Of a stretch of 64,000 nucleotides of DNA, positions 41,674-49,617 are shown in pieces. Location of the stretch: assembly GCA_038222225.1 (NCBI GenBank), contig JBBRHV010000004.1:1-64000 (forward strand), read 5' to 3'. The notes under the pieces are model-generated. The model did no database searches, was not told where the DNA came from, and saw only the letters and a program-made list of their open reading frames with translations. Both the position numbers and the translations under genes were made by a program. Every line of letters begins with the position of its first letter. Positions within the stretch are counted from its first letter, which is position 1. This DNA comes from JAKLFA01 sp038222225 (GTDB lineage Bacteria > Omnitrophota > Gorgyraeia > Zapsychrales > JANLHA01).

Positions 41674-42612
41674 ATGCTCCTACTTTACTCAACCTATAAT
41701 TCATCGGATGATGATCCGGCAACCCTTGGGCTGTTCATGGTCATTGGCGGGGTTGTCGGGTTTTTCTTTGGCTTCAACCGCCTCAAACGCAAACGCATGA
41801 TCGAAAACATCCCTACGTCCACGGTCCGCGGTATGGCCATGGGAGAAGTAGAGCTCATCGGTCAAGCCGAACCTTATCAACGCCCGCTTACGGGGCCATT
41901 CAGCAATTCTCCCTGTGTTTATTATAAATATCGAATCGAAGAATACCGCTCAAGCAAAAACAGTTCCCGCTGGGTCACAATCTCCAAGGGTGACAGCGCG
42001 GCCTCTCCCTTCTATTTGAAGGATGAAACCGGCCGCGTCCTGGTCGCACCGGCCAAAGCGGAAATGCTCATTAATCAAAAGTTCCAGACTGAACACATGA
42101 GTTCACAGATCGAACATTTTTTAACCAGTTCCGACTGCAAGCCCCGAGGATTGTTCGGATTTGCACGGCGCCTGCGTTTTACCGAATGGCATATTCAACC
42201 CGATGAAACAACCTACGTGCTGGGGTTCGCCCAAAAGAATCAAAATTTCCTGCAAGAACAGCAGAACAAATTGCGCCAGCTCCTTGAAGAGGTGAAAAAA
42301 GATAAAGACCTCATGCTGCAGTTTGACCTGAACAAAGACGGCGAGATCAGCCAGGAAGAATGGGACCTGGCGGTCACCGGGCTGGAGCACAAGCTCCTCG
42401 AAGACCTTGCCCAAAAGGCCTCAACGCATCAAGAGCAGACAGACATCGTCATCGCCTTCAACCCCAACAGCCGGATCTTTATGATTTCAGATAGAGGACA
42501 AAAAGAACTTCTAACCAAACTGAACTGGCAATGCGGATTGGGGATTTACGGAGGAGCGGCCGGCGTGATCATCGGACTGCTCATTTTAGTGCTTCGCTTT
42601 AACCTCTTTTAA
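41674..42612 (+). CDS. GIDE-domain membrane protein with an inserted EF-hand
   Basis: 312 residues. Transmembrane segments lie near residues 17-35 and 287-309. Between them is a GIDE-like domain (MGEVELIGQAEP, LTGPFSNSPCVYYKYRIEEY) as found in MULAN-type mitochondrial E3 ligases and their bacterial relatives; the RING domain is absent. A complete EF-hand loop is present at 218-229 (DLNKDGEISQEE: D1, N3, D5, G6, E12), suggesting calcium binding. Next to lemA, with which bacterial GIDE genes are often paired. No ribosome-binding site is seen; the promoter position argues for ATG 41674. Confidence 0.8.
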   Translation: MLLLYSTYNSSDDDPATLGLFMVIGGVVGFFFGFNRLKRKRMIENIPTSTVRGMAMGEVELIGQAEPYQRPLTGPFSNSPCVYYKYRIEEYRSSKNSSRWVTISKGDSAASPFYLKDETGRVLVAPAKAEMLINQKFQTEHMSSQIEHFLTSSDCKPRGLFGFARRLRFTEWHIQPDETTYVLGFAQKNQNFLQEQQNKLRQLLEEVKKDKDLMLQFDLNKDGEISQEEWDLAVTGLEHKLLEDLAQKASTHQEQTDIVIAFNPNSRIFMISDRGQKELLTKLNWQCGLGIYGGAAGVIIGLLILVLRFNLF

Positions 42613-42631
42613 AACACGAAAGGATACACCT

Positions 42632-43201
42632 ATGGGAATTATTGTTTTTGCTGTTTTTCTTCTCTTGATCCTTGGAAGCATCATGTATTTTGTGACGATC
42701 TACAACGGCCTGATCGTTCTCTCGCGCAACATCGACAAGTCTTGGGCCAACATCGACGTGCTCTTAAAACAGCGCCATGATGAGATTCCTAAACTGATCA
42801 AGGTTTGCGAAGGATACATGAAATATGAACGCGAAACGCTCGAGAAGATCACGCTTGCCCGCACCGCCTGTATCAATGCCTCATCAGTGGCTGATTCATC
42901 CAAGGCTGAAGGGGAACTGAGCGGCCTGCTCAAAAACCTTTTCGCTGTAGCGGAAAACTATCCAGACCTTAAGGCCAACAGCAATTTTAATCAGCTGCAG
43001 CAGAGAGTCAGCTACCTGGAAAGCCAGATCGCCGACCGGCGGGAAATGTTCAACGAATCGGTGAACGCCTACAATATCCGCATCGCGCAGATCCCGGATG
43101 TGATGGTGGCCAACATGCTGAATATGAAACCCAAAGAACTGTTCCAGATTTCGGCTGAAGACCGAAAAGATGTGGATATCAGCTTTAACTTTCCTTCATA
43201 A
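42632..43201 (+). CDS. lemA: LemA-family protein
   Basis: 189 residues. One N-terminal membrane helix (about 3-24) followed by a helical bundle with the family segments LSRNIDKSWANIDVLLKQRHDEI, PKLIKVCEGYMKYERETLEKI and YPDLKANSNFNQLQQ. The N-terminus is probably outside in the periplasm. AAAGGA precedes the ATG. The 20-base gap from the GIDE gene and the palindrome downstream support one transcript. Function unknown. Confidence 0.93.
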   Translation: MGIIVFAVFLLLILGSIMYFVTIYNGLIVLSRNIDKSWANIDVLLKQRHDEIPKLIKVCEGYMKYERETLEKITLARTACINASSVADSSKAEGELSGLLKNLFAVAENYPDLKANSNFNQLQQRVSYLESQIADRREMFNESVNAYNIRIAQIPDVMVANMLNMKPKELFQISAEDRKDVDISFNFPS

Positions 43202-43215
43202 TCAGTAGAAAGACC

Positions 43216-43245
43216 AAGGGCGCAGTGAATATTCACTGCGCCCTT
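43216..43245. terminator. 30-base perfect palindrome between lemA and the DUF302 gene
   Basis: A self-complementary 30-mer (43216-43245): left half AAGGGCGCAGTGAAT, right half ATTCACTGCGCCCTT. It lies between convergent genes, 14 bases past the lemA stop and 11 bases from the DUF302 stop, so it can form a hairpin on both transcripts. There is no T-tract on either side, so factor-independent termination is uncertain. Confidence 0.6.
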
Positions 43246-43256
43246 CGCATACTATC

Positions 43257-43718
43257 CTAGGCCATGACCACACTCAAAATCGCGTCTTCTTCTTTTCCTA
43301 CGTGCTGCCCCATCACCTTGGCGATCACGCCTCCAAACATTTTTCCCATCAAAGTCGTGTTCATCTTTGAAACGTAGACCTGGCCGTCCCGCGCCTCCCA
43401 GACGGAAAACGCGCAGGGCATCAAACACGCAATAAAACGGTTGGATTGAACACTCAAGATCTCTGACGCATACAGCGCCTTGCATAAGGCCAGGTTGGCA
43501 ATTCTGAAATCTGCCGCCACCCCTTTTTTCCTCAGATCCTCATGAATCATCCAGGTGCTTTTATGCGCCCACCCGTGATTGACAATGGACTGCTCCAAAC
43601 TCTTAATGGTCTCTTCAAAGCCAAACCGGCTGCGGCAAGTTCTAAACATCAATTTGGGCATTGAGAGCCACACAACAACCCCCACCAACACAACCCCGAT
43701 CAATAATGATCCGATCAT
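43257..43718 (-). CDS. DUF302-family membrane-anchored protein
   Basis: 153 residues. One N-terminal transmembrane helix (about 2-20) then a DUF302 domain (about 30-150: FGFEETIKSLEQSIVNHGW, VQSNRFIACLMPCAFSVWEA, KMNTTLMGKMFGG). Family structures are compact alpha/beta; no biochemical function is established. It is convergent with lemA. Confidence 0.85.
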   Translation of the reverse strand: MIGSLLIGVVLVGVVVWLSMPKLMFRTCRSRFGFEETIKSLEQSIVNHGWAHKSTWMIHEDLRKKGVAADFRIANLALCKALYASEILSVQSNRFIACLMPCAFSVWEARDGQVYVSKMNTTLMGKMFGGVIAKVMGQHVGKEEDAILSVVMA

Positions 43719-43762
43719 GATTTTTCCTTTCTAAGACAATTACCGACAATATGTTATTTTCC

Positions 43763-43957
43763 TTAATTGGGCCTAAACCCCAGGAGCGGCATCTCCTGAT
43801 ACCAAACAATAAGACTGGCCACTGCCGCATACAGCGTAAATATAGCGGCGAGCAGAATAAGAAGCTTCGTCCATTTTGCGCGTTCTCTTCCTTCACATAA
43901 CACCTGAATGGAGCGCATCGCGATGTAACATCCGATCGCAAAAAACGTATAATTCAT
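43763..43957 (-). CDS. Small membrane protein
   Basis: 64 residues with a strong AGGAGGGGG ribosome-binding site directly before the ATG. Two hydrophobic segments (about 4-16 and 31-52) suggest one or two membrane passes, with a charged stretch (EGRERAKWTK) between. No family recognised. It is 44 bases upstream of the DUF302 gene and likely co-transcribed with it. Confidence 0.7.
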   Translation of the reverse strand: MNYTFFAIGCYIAMRSIQVLCEGRERAKWTKLLILLAAIFTLYAAVASLIVWYQEMPLLGFRPN

Positions 43958-44033
43958 TTCCCCCTCCTGTTGTATCGTGTCAAATTAGGGCATTCAGAAC
44001 ATATACAAATTCGGCCAAATGAAATATGACCTC

Positions 44034-45320
44034 TTAAAAACTATATCGAAACCGCACATAGACGTTTTTATTTTGCTTCATCATCCCGAATTCCGTGATC
44101 TCATCCTCTCCCCACGGAATGTTGGCCCCCAAGGTCGCTTTCCATTGGTCGCTGATGTCATAACTCACGCTCGGACGCACATACCCGTCTTTATCAGAAG
44201 GGGAATAAAAATTAAACAGCGATGCCTGCACGGTTTGATTGCGGAACAGTTTTATGACCCGCTGGGTCAGGACATGCCGGTATTGATCAAACACATAATC
44301 CGCAGGAAGTAAATTGTTTCTATAAGCCCCGTAATCCAAGCGCTGTTCATACTGATATTGAACTCCCACTCGCAGGTCATTGCCGAGATCTTTCGAATAT
44401 CCGGCTAAAGCCTTGAACATGGAATTCTCGATCAGGCGATTTCTTCCATCGGAATCTTCCCGGGAATCATAATACCCGACTTCAATATTTCCAATACCGC
44501 TTGCAAACGGCCCCCGAATACTTGATCCGTAAGCATCCAGCCGGCGGTAAAACAGCTGACGATTGGCTTCATTTTTATAACTGTTGGGGTTCTTATCAAA
44601 ACCCCGAAAATAATACAAGGCAACTTCATTGCTACCCAAGTTACGGTAATATCTCAATGCATACTCAAGATTAGAAAGCTGGTTCGACGGCTCCAGCAGA
44701 TCCCTGTCTGAGTCCACCCCGGAGATTCCGCCTTGAAAACTATTAAAAAAAGACAGCCGGTCACCCTTAGCGGTGGTGTTAGGTTCAAAGGCCATCACGA
44801 TCATGTCAAGGTTTCCGACGTCCTGAAACAACGACACCTTCACCGCATCCGAGGGTTTTTTCAAATACTCATCATCCCTTCCGACAAAGAACGACACATA
44901 ATCTTTGGGAAACAAGTCATTCACAAAAAGATAATCCCCGGTTCCCCAGGTCAACACCTGCCGCCCGGCTTTGAGGTCAACCGAGTCAAAGGGCCGCAGA
45001 GAAACATTGAGCTCCCGTAATTCGAAAGCAGTTTTGCCGCCGAAATATCCATCCAGCAGAAAGTCGCCCTTAAAATTCAGCGACGTCCCTTTATCTACGA
45101 AATAGTTTTCCCCCTCAATGTAATAGGTGGTCTTCAGCTGCGCCCGGGTTTCCAGAAGATTGAACTCATCATGCTTGGTGTCATCAGCCGTCAATCTTTG
45201 TCCATAGGCACCTTCCCAGAACCCGTGGATCTGCGGCGCGGTCAGGGCATCTGCCTTAACCGGAAAGATGCCGAGCACAAAACATGAAACCGTAAGAAAT
45301 ACTGCTCTACCCTTGCTCAT
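44034..45320 (-). CDS. Outer-membrane beta-barrel protein of the RND-associated type
   Basis: 428 residues. Sec signal peptide (about 1-24, ending VKADA) and a long run of alternating amphipathic strands with aromatic girdles (for example LKAGRQVLTWGTGDYLFVN), ending in the outer-membrane targeting residues FRYSF (C-terminal Phe). This pattern matches the DUF1302-like barrels that accompany MMPL exporters. The ATG overlaps the upstream stop as ATGA, so it is translated with the LolA-like gene. The likely role is the outer-membrane part of a lipid or hydrophobic-molecule export route. Confidence 0.8.
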   Translation of the reverse strand: MSKGRAVFLTVSCFVLGIFPVKADALTAPQIHGFWEGAYGQRLTADDTKHDEFNLLETRAQLKTTYYIEGENYFVDKGTSLNFKGDFLLDGYFGGKTAFELRELNVSLRPFDSVDLKAGRQVLTWGTGDYLFVNDLFPKDYVSFFVGRDDEYLKKPSDAVKVSLFQDVGNLDMIVMAFEPNTTAKGDRLSFFNSFQGGISGVDSDRDLLEPSNQLSNLEYALRYYRNLGSNEVALYYFRGFDKNPNSYKNEANRQLFYRRLDAYGSSIRGPFASGIGNIEVGYYDSREDSDGRNRLIENSMFKALAGYSKDLGNDLRVGVQYQYEQRLDYGAYRNNLLPADYVFDQYRHVLTQRVIKLFRNQTVQASLFNFYSPSDKDGYVRPSVSYDISDQWKATLGANIPWGEDEITEFGMMKQNKNVYVRFRYSF

Positions 45321-46114
45321 GGGCGCGTCCATTTCGCCGGCGCTTGACGCAAATAGCGTTCCGCGAAAATATCCGTCTCCAAACCCACATCATACTGCAC
45401 GTTCTCAAAAACCATCTCGGTGGTGCCGTTTCGCTGGACATCCTGAGCAACTGAGCGCACCACCGTGGGATTGCCCTGGACATCCTTCACCTCTTTGACC
45501 TCGATCTGACGAACGAGTTCATTCTTATCATTATAATATTCCGCCTTCATCGGCATAAAATTGACCTTGTCGATCCAGACAAAATAATAAGCAAATTCCA
45601 CGCCCGCTGTTTCCTTAGGAGTGTTCTTGATCTTATAGGCTGTGTCGGTCGTTTCCACCAGTTCATGCGTATCTACCTCCAAACTTCGCCCCGAGACATC
45701 TTCATACACAAAATGCGACCCGACAAAACTCGACCGTTTATCCGTGGCCGCGATCCGGCGGACCAGATCTAAGGCCGGCAAATACAGCCAGCGGTCATCA
45801 TCCTGCCCGAAATGTTTCCACACCATGAACACCATTTTCGAAACATCAGCCGGTTTAAAAAAATACACATAATATTTTTGTTCTCCTCCGTCCTCTTCAT
45901 CATAGCGCAGGATCCGCAGCTGACGTTCACGCGTGCGGCCCTGGGAATCGGTAATCGTCATCTTGACATCCGCCACCCCGTCCTTTCCGGCATAATAAGC
46001 TACCAGATTGGCGCGCTTAACAATGTCCTCCACCGACATCTCTTGCGCAGACACCGCTTGGGCGCCTAAACTCAACAGCGTTGCCATAAAAACAATCGGA
46101 ATCATCTTTTTCAT
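45317..46114 (-). CDS. LolA-like periplasmic outer-membrane lipoprotein-sorting protein
   Basis: 265 residues from ATG 46114, with AGGAGG upstream. Signal peptide (about 1-24). The mature part has the LolA/LppX-like half-barrel pattern: DVKMTITDSQGRTRERQLRI, YYVYFFKPADVSKMVF, DDRWLYLPALDLVRRIA and SFVGSHFVYEDVSGR. It overlaps the RND gene (ATGA) and the barrel gene (ATGA), giving a continuous three-gene unit. Such proteins bind a hydrophobic cargo in the periplasm; the cargo here is unknown. Confidence 0.85.
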   Translation of the reverse strand: MKKMIPIVFMATLLSLGAQAVSAQEMSVEDIVKRANLVAYYAGKDGVADVKMTITDSQGRTRERQLRILRYDEEDGGEQKYYVYFFKPADVSKMVFMVWKHFGQDDDRWLYLPALDLVRRIAATDKRSSFVGSHFVYEDVSGRSLEVDTHELVETTDTAYKIKNTPKETAGVEFAYYFVWIDKVNFMPMKAEYYNDKNELVRQIEVKEVKDVQGNPTVVRSVAQDVQRNGTTEMVFENVQYDVGLETDIFAERYLRQAPAKWTRP

Positions 46115-48636
46115 TTCTCCCCCTCCTGGGTCAAACATATTTTACGCTTCGAACTGAAAAAACAAATGGCAGCTCCGGCCGCCACCACCGCGATGCTGAT
46201 GAAGACCGTCAACGGCCAGGACAAAATCGAATAACCGAGCAGCACATAGACCACGGCCACCGCCACAAAGACCGAAACCAGCACGCATTGCCCGCAATGA
46301 CAGCTCATGCCCTTCTCATGATGCTCAAAAATCATGACCGGCTTAAATGAAATCAGGGCCGGTATAATGAACAAAGTCGCTACACTAGAGACAGCCATGA
46401 TCGCGAACATAAAAAATCCAACTGTCTTATACGGAACCAGAGGCGCGGCCAACAACGGCAAAAATCCGATCGCTACGACCAGCGCGTTTCGGACGATCGC
46501 TCTGCCCGGCCCTTTAAACATTTCATCAGCGGTTTTTTCCCAATCGTTGTTTGTATCATGGATCTCGATCGCCCGCTGAATAAAGTGGATCGCGAAATCG
46601 ATCGACAATCCTAAAGTCAGAGCCGACAGCACCGCCACCGGCATATCATAATCTTTCCCAATCAACCCTAAAAGACCGTAAATAAAGAGAATCGTGACCG
46701 TGAGCGGGATCATGGAGATCAGCGCTTTCACCGGTGAACGGAACAAAACCAGCATCATAAACAGCACAATAACAAAACTCCCCAAAAAATTTACCAGCAT
46801 CCCTCCGACCATATTATTTTGCCAGACAACGTTGATATATGTCTTTCCCGCCCAGTTGTAGGTAAGGGCGAACGGCGGCGGGCTCTTCTCGATATACGCA
46901 TTGGTAAACTGAACCACCTTGCTCATGTCTTTGTTGTCCCCGCTTCGAAGCTGCAGCCACAGGTTGAGCTTGGAATAATCCGGCGTCACCAAATGCCAGA
47001 GGTCATCGGGTTTGTGAGAATTTTCAAACGAGATCAAGGTCTGGGCTATGGCCGGCTGTGAATCCGGAATGACCGAGTTTAATTTATCCCCACCGAGCAG
47101 CTCATAATAAATCTTTTTAACCATGTCAGCCAACGATAGGGATTTTCCTACCAATCCACTGTTCTGCAAAGCCTGCTGCAAGGTTTCGATATAGCGCAAC
47201 ATCTCCGGTTTGGTAAAAACCTCCTGCTCTTTGTCTTTGGACTCAAAAACCACATACGCTTGATAAGTTCCGGCAAAATGTTTATTTAAGATGCGGTCAG
47301 CCACGCGGATCGGATGCTTGGCCGTAAACCAGCGCACCGGATTATCATTGACTTGAATACGGGTGACTCCATAGATCGAAACACCGATCAACAGAACTGT
47401 GACCATTAAAATGGCCTTGTAGTGCTTCACACCCATGGTCTTTGTAAATAACAGAAAACGGTCTAAAAGATGATGTTTCTCATTCTCCTGCGGAGCAACC
47501 CGACCGAAACTTTCTAGCGATTTCTCCTTGATCAACATCACATACGCCGGAACAAATACGATCGTGAGTACCCATGCGATCATGACCCCAATGGCCACAT
47601 ACACGCCAAACACCTGCACCGGCGGAATTGGCGAGAACGACAGAGAAAAAAACCCGACCGCTGAGGTGAGACTGGTAAAAAGCATCGGGCTGAACAGTTC
47701 ATCCATCACAAAACGGATCGTCTTCTCCCGGTCTTTAAACTTCTGGTATTTATCGAAAAATTCACTTAAGATATGCACCGAATCCAAAACCGAGATCGGC
47801 ATCAGAAAGATCGGAATCATGGAACTCATGATATGAACCGGAAACCCGCATCCGATCATCAGCCCCATGGTCATCGCGACCGTCGCCAGGGCCACTAGCA
47901 TCGGCGCCACGATTAGCAGGATCGATTTAAAAAATGACCACATCAACAGAAAAATAACCAACCCTGCCAACGGAGCTGAAATCGCCATTTGCTTGAACAT
48001 CTCCGCGCCGAATTGATCCTCAGCCACCGGCAAACCCGTAATATAGTAGTTCTCTTCTCCTTTATACTGCACGGTCGTGGCGCGGATCTTTTGCGCCACT
48101 TCATAACTTAATGTCTTATCCTTGATCGGAATGTAGAGCGCCATCATCTTTCCGTCTTCGGAAACAATGGTTCCGGCAAACATTGGATGGCTCTCGGCCG
48201 CAGCGCGAATGGCAATCGCCTCTTGTTCAGTTTTAGGCGGCGCATCCATCAGCCATTTGAATTTCACCGCGCCGATACCATCCTGCTCAATATTGTCTTT
48301 CGTTGAAGGGGCCATCAGTTCATAGGCGATCACCCCATCAAGATCTTTGATTTTGTTGGTCAGCTCATAGATCTTTGTTAATGTCGCGACATTGAACACC
48401 CCGTTAGGGTTTTGGTCATTAACGATCCCTAAGACCACAAAATCATAAAGGCTGAATTCTTTTTTCATCTGCTTGTCAAAGATGCGGACCGGTGCCTTGG
48501 CCGGAAGCATGTTCTCAGGATCTGTGTCGATCTTGATCTTGGTAAATTGCACAAGCGAAAGCGCCACCGCAATCGCAGTAATTGCCATCACCCATTTAGG
48601 TTTTCGAATGGCTGCTGAAATCAACTTTTGGATCAT
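46111..48636 (-). CDS. MMPL-type RND exporter
   Basis: 841 residues. Twelve transmembrane helices are suggested: one, then a large periplasmic loop (about 40-215), five helices (about 216-390), a second large loop (about 430-620) and five helices, plus an extra pair at the cysteine-rich C-terminus (MSCHCGQCVLVSVFVAV). GLSIDFAIHFIQRA and the SSD-like LMPISVLDSVHILSEFF motifs are typical of the predicted-exporter RND group. AAGGAG precedes the ATG. With the LolA-like and barrel genes it forms an envelope-spanning export set; the substrate is probably a lipid. Confidence 0.9.
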   Translation of the reverse strand: MIQKLISAAIRKPKWVMAITAIAVALSLVQFTKIKIDTDPENMLPAKAPVRIFDKQMKKEFSLYDFVVLGIVNDQNPNGVFNVATLTKIYELTNKIKDLDGVIAYELMAPSTKDNIEQDGIGAVKFKWLMDAPPKTEQEAIAIRAAAESHPMFAGTIVSEDGKMMALYIPIKDKTLSYEVAQKIRATTVQYKGEENYYITGLPVAEDQFGAEMFKQMAISAPLAGLVIFLLMWSFFKSILLIVAPMLVALATVAMTMGLMIGCGFPVHIMSSMIPIFLMPISVLDSVHILSEFFDKYQKFKDREKTIRFVMDELFSPMLFTSLTSAVGFFSLSFSPIPPVQVFGVYVAIGVMIAWVLTIVFVPAYVMLIKEKSLESFGRVAPQENEKHHLLDRFLLFTKTMGVKHYKAILMVTVLLIGVSIYGVTRIQVNDNPVRWFTAKHPIRVADRILNKHFAGTYQAYVVFESKDKEQEVFTKPEMLRYIETLQQALQNSGLVGKSLSLADMVKKIYYELLGGDKLNSVIPDSQPAIAQTLISFENSHKPDDLWHLVTPDYSKLNLWLQLRSGDNKDMSKVVQFTNAYIEKSPPPFALTYNWAGKTYINVVWQNNMVGGMLVNFLGSFVIVLFMMLVLFRSPVKALISMIPLTVTILFIYGLLGLIGKDYDMPVAVLSALTLGLSIDFAIHFIQRAIEIHDTNNDWEKTADEMFKGPGRAIVRNALVVAIGFLPLLAAPLVPYKTVGFFMFAIMAVSSVATLFIIPALISFKPVMIFEHHEKGMSCHCGQCVLVSVFVAVAVVYVLLGYSILSWPLTVFISIAVVAAGAAICFFSSKRKICLTQEGEK

Positions 48637-48696
48637 TTCCCTCTCCTTGCAGGCATATAAACTCCTGCGGTATAAATCCTCCCCCTCCTGAAAAAA

Positions 48697-48960
48697 TTAT
48701 TTCTTCAGGATCCGGATGATCTCCTTGATCTGCGGATCAACCACCCGGTAACACGATCTAACCCCATCCTTGCGTACCTCTATAATACCCCTGGACTTTA
48801 AAATTGCCAGATGCTGCGAAACCGTGGACTGCGGCAACCCCAGGGCATTCATAATCTTGGTTACATTGCATTCTCCGGCACTGAGTCCCTCCACCATTTG
48901 AAGGCGGACCGGGTGGGCGATCGCTTTGAGTTTTTCACTGATGATATTGTAATCGGTCAT
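48697..48960 (-). CDS. ArsR-family transcriptional regulator
   Basis: 87 residues from ATG 48960. Winged helix-turn-helix: KAIAHPVRLQMVEGL, then ECNVTKIMNALGLPQSTVSQHL (recognition helix) and HLAILKSRGIIEVRKDGV, RSCYRV. The CVC metal-binding motif of classical ArsR is missing (only ECNV), so it probably senses something other than arsenic. It is the first gene of the RND operon and likely represses it; its own promoter overlaps an imperfect inverted repeat. Confidence 0.9.
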   Translation of the reverse strand: MTDYNIISEKLKAIAHPVRLQMVEGLSAGECNVTKIMNALGLPQSTVSQHLAILKSRGIIEVRKDGVRSCYRVVDPQIKEIIRILKK

Positions 48961-48981
48961 TTCTTTTATCCTTTTATCCAA

Positions 48982-49010
48982 ATATTACGATATAACGATT
49001 AATTTGTCAA
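48982..49010 (-). promoter_or_regulatory. Promoter and probable operator of the ArsR-RND operon
   Basis: Minus strand -35 TTGACA (49005-49010), 17-base spacer, -10 TAATAT (48982-48987). The spacer holds CGTTATATCG, a CG-N6-CG imperfect dyad of the size ArsR-type repressors bind, so autoregulation is plausible. Confidence 0.65.
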
Positions 49011-49011
49011 G

Positions 49012-49058
49012 AAAAAAGACACGCGCCTAAAACTAACCAACTTTTAATTATGGCGTGT
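49012..49058 (-). terminator. Probable terminator after the diacylglycerol kinase gene
   Basis: Minus strand stem of about 7 bp with a bulge (arms 49052-49058 and 49019-49027), long loop of about 24 bases, then a T-run (CTTTTTTCTT). It lies between the dgkA stop and the arsR promoter. Confidence 0.5.
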
Positions 49059-49066
49059 GCCGGGCT

Positions 49067-49447
49067 TTATGACTTAATTAATCGAACAACATACGGTCCC
49101 AATACCAATAATCCGATAAACACAGACCCAATGGCTGAGATCAACACCGCCGCCGCTGCCACATCCTTAGCCTGCTCAACCAGAGGATGAAACCCAGGAG
49201 AAGCCACGTCAGCCAGAAATTCAAAAGCCGTATTCAGAGCTTCGGCAGTCCAGACAGCCATAATCGCTAATATCAACCAGCACCATTCGAAAGCTGTGAT
49301 TTGAAAAAAGAACCCTGCCCCGATTACCATTGCAGTCACGCAGACATAAATCCAGGCATTGTGCTGGGTTTTCAGCATGCTCCATAATCCGCGGAATGCA
49401 AATTTGAAGCTCCGGACTCGTTCTGAAAATTGGAATGGTTTTTTCAT
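49067..49447 (-). CDS. dgkA: Diacylglycerol/undecaprenol kinase (DgkA type)
   Basis: 126 residues, three transmembrane helices. The family motif AVWTAEALNTAFEFLADV (Glu and Asn of the active site) and AKDVAAAAVLISAI are present. Phosphorylates diacylglycerol or undecaprenol to recycle lipid carriers. The ATG has a weak ribosome-binding site; a GTG 14 codons upstream is the alternative. A TATAAT at 49507-49512 could be its -10 box. Confidence 0.9.
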   Translation of the reverse strand: MKKPFQFSERVRSFKFAFRGLWSMLKTQHNAWIYVCVTAMVIGAGFFFQITAFEWCWLILAIMAVWTAEALNTAFEFLADVASPGFHPLVEQAKDVAAAAVLISAIGSVFIGLLVLGPYVVRLIKS

Positions 49448-49583
49448 AGTCGTGCTTAATGAATATCGCGCGTTAAAAAGTGACGCCACCTAACGTAAAC
49501 GGCAATATTATACACCAATTCATTCAAATGTTGTTCTTTTTGATGTAGGAATGAAGACACATTTCGCCGACCATTCCGAATTC

Positions 49584-49599
49584 GTAGGTTATAACCTAC
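49584..49599. repeat. 16-base perfect palindrome between hydG and dgkA
   Basis: GTAGGTTATAACCTAC, 8 bp per arm with no loop, 18 bases past the hydG stop. It could be a regulator-binding site for dgkA or part of the 3' end of the hydrogenase transcript; there is no T-run. Confidence 0.5.
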
Positions 49600-49617
49600 C
49601 AAGTTGCCGCGATTTAT

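Noticed and set aside
41534..41800. Plus-strand frame in front of the GIDE gene
   Set aside because: It overlaps the DUF1844 promoter and the start of the GIDE gene in another frame, with no domain resemblance.
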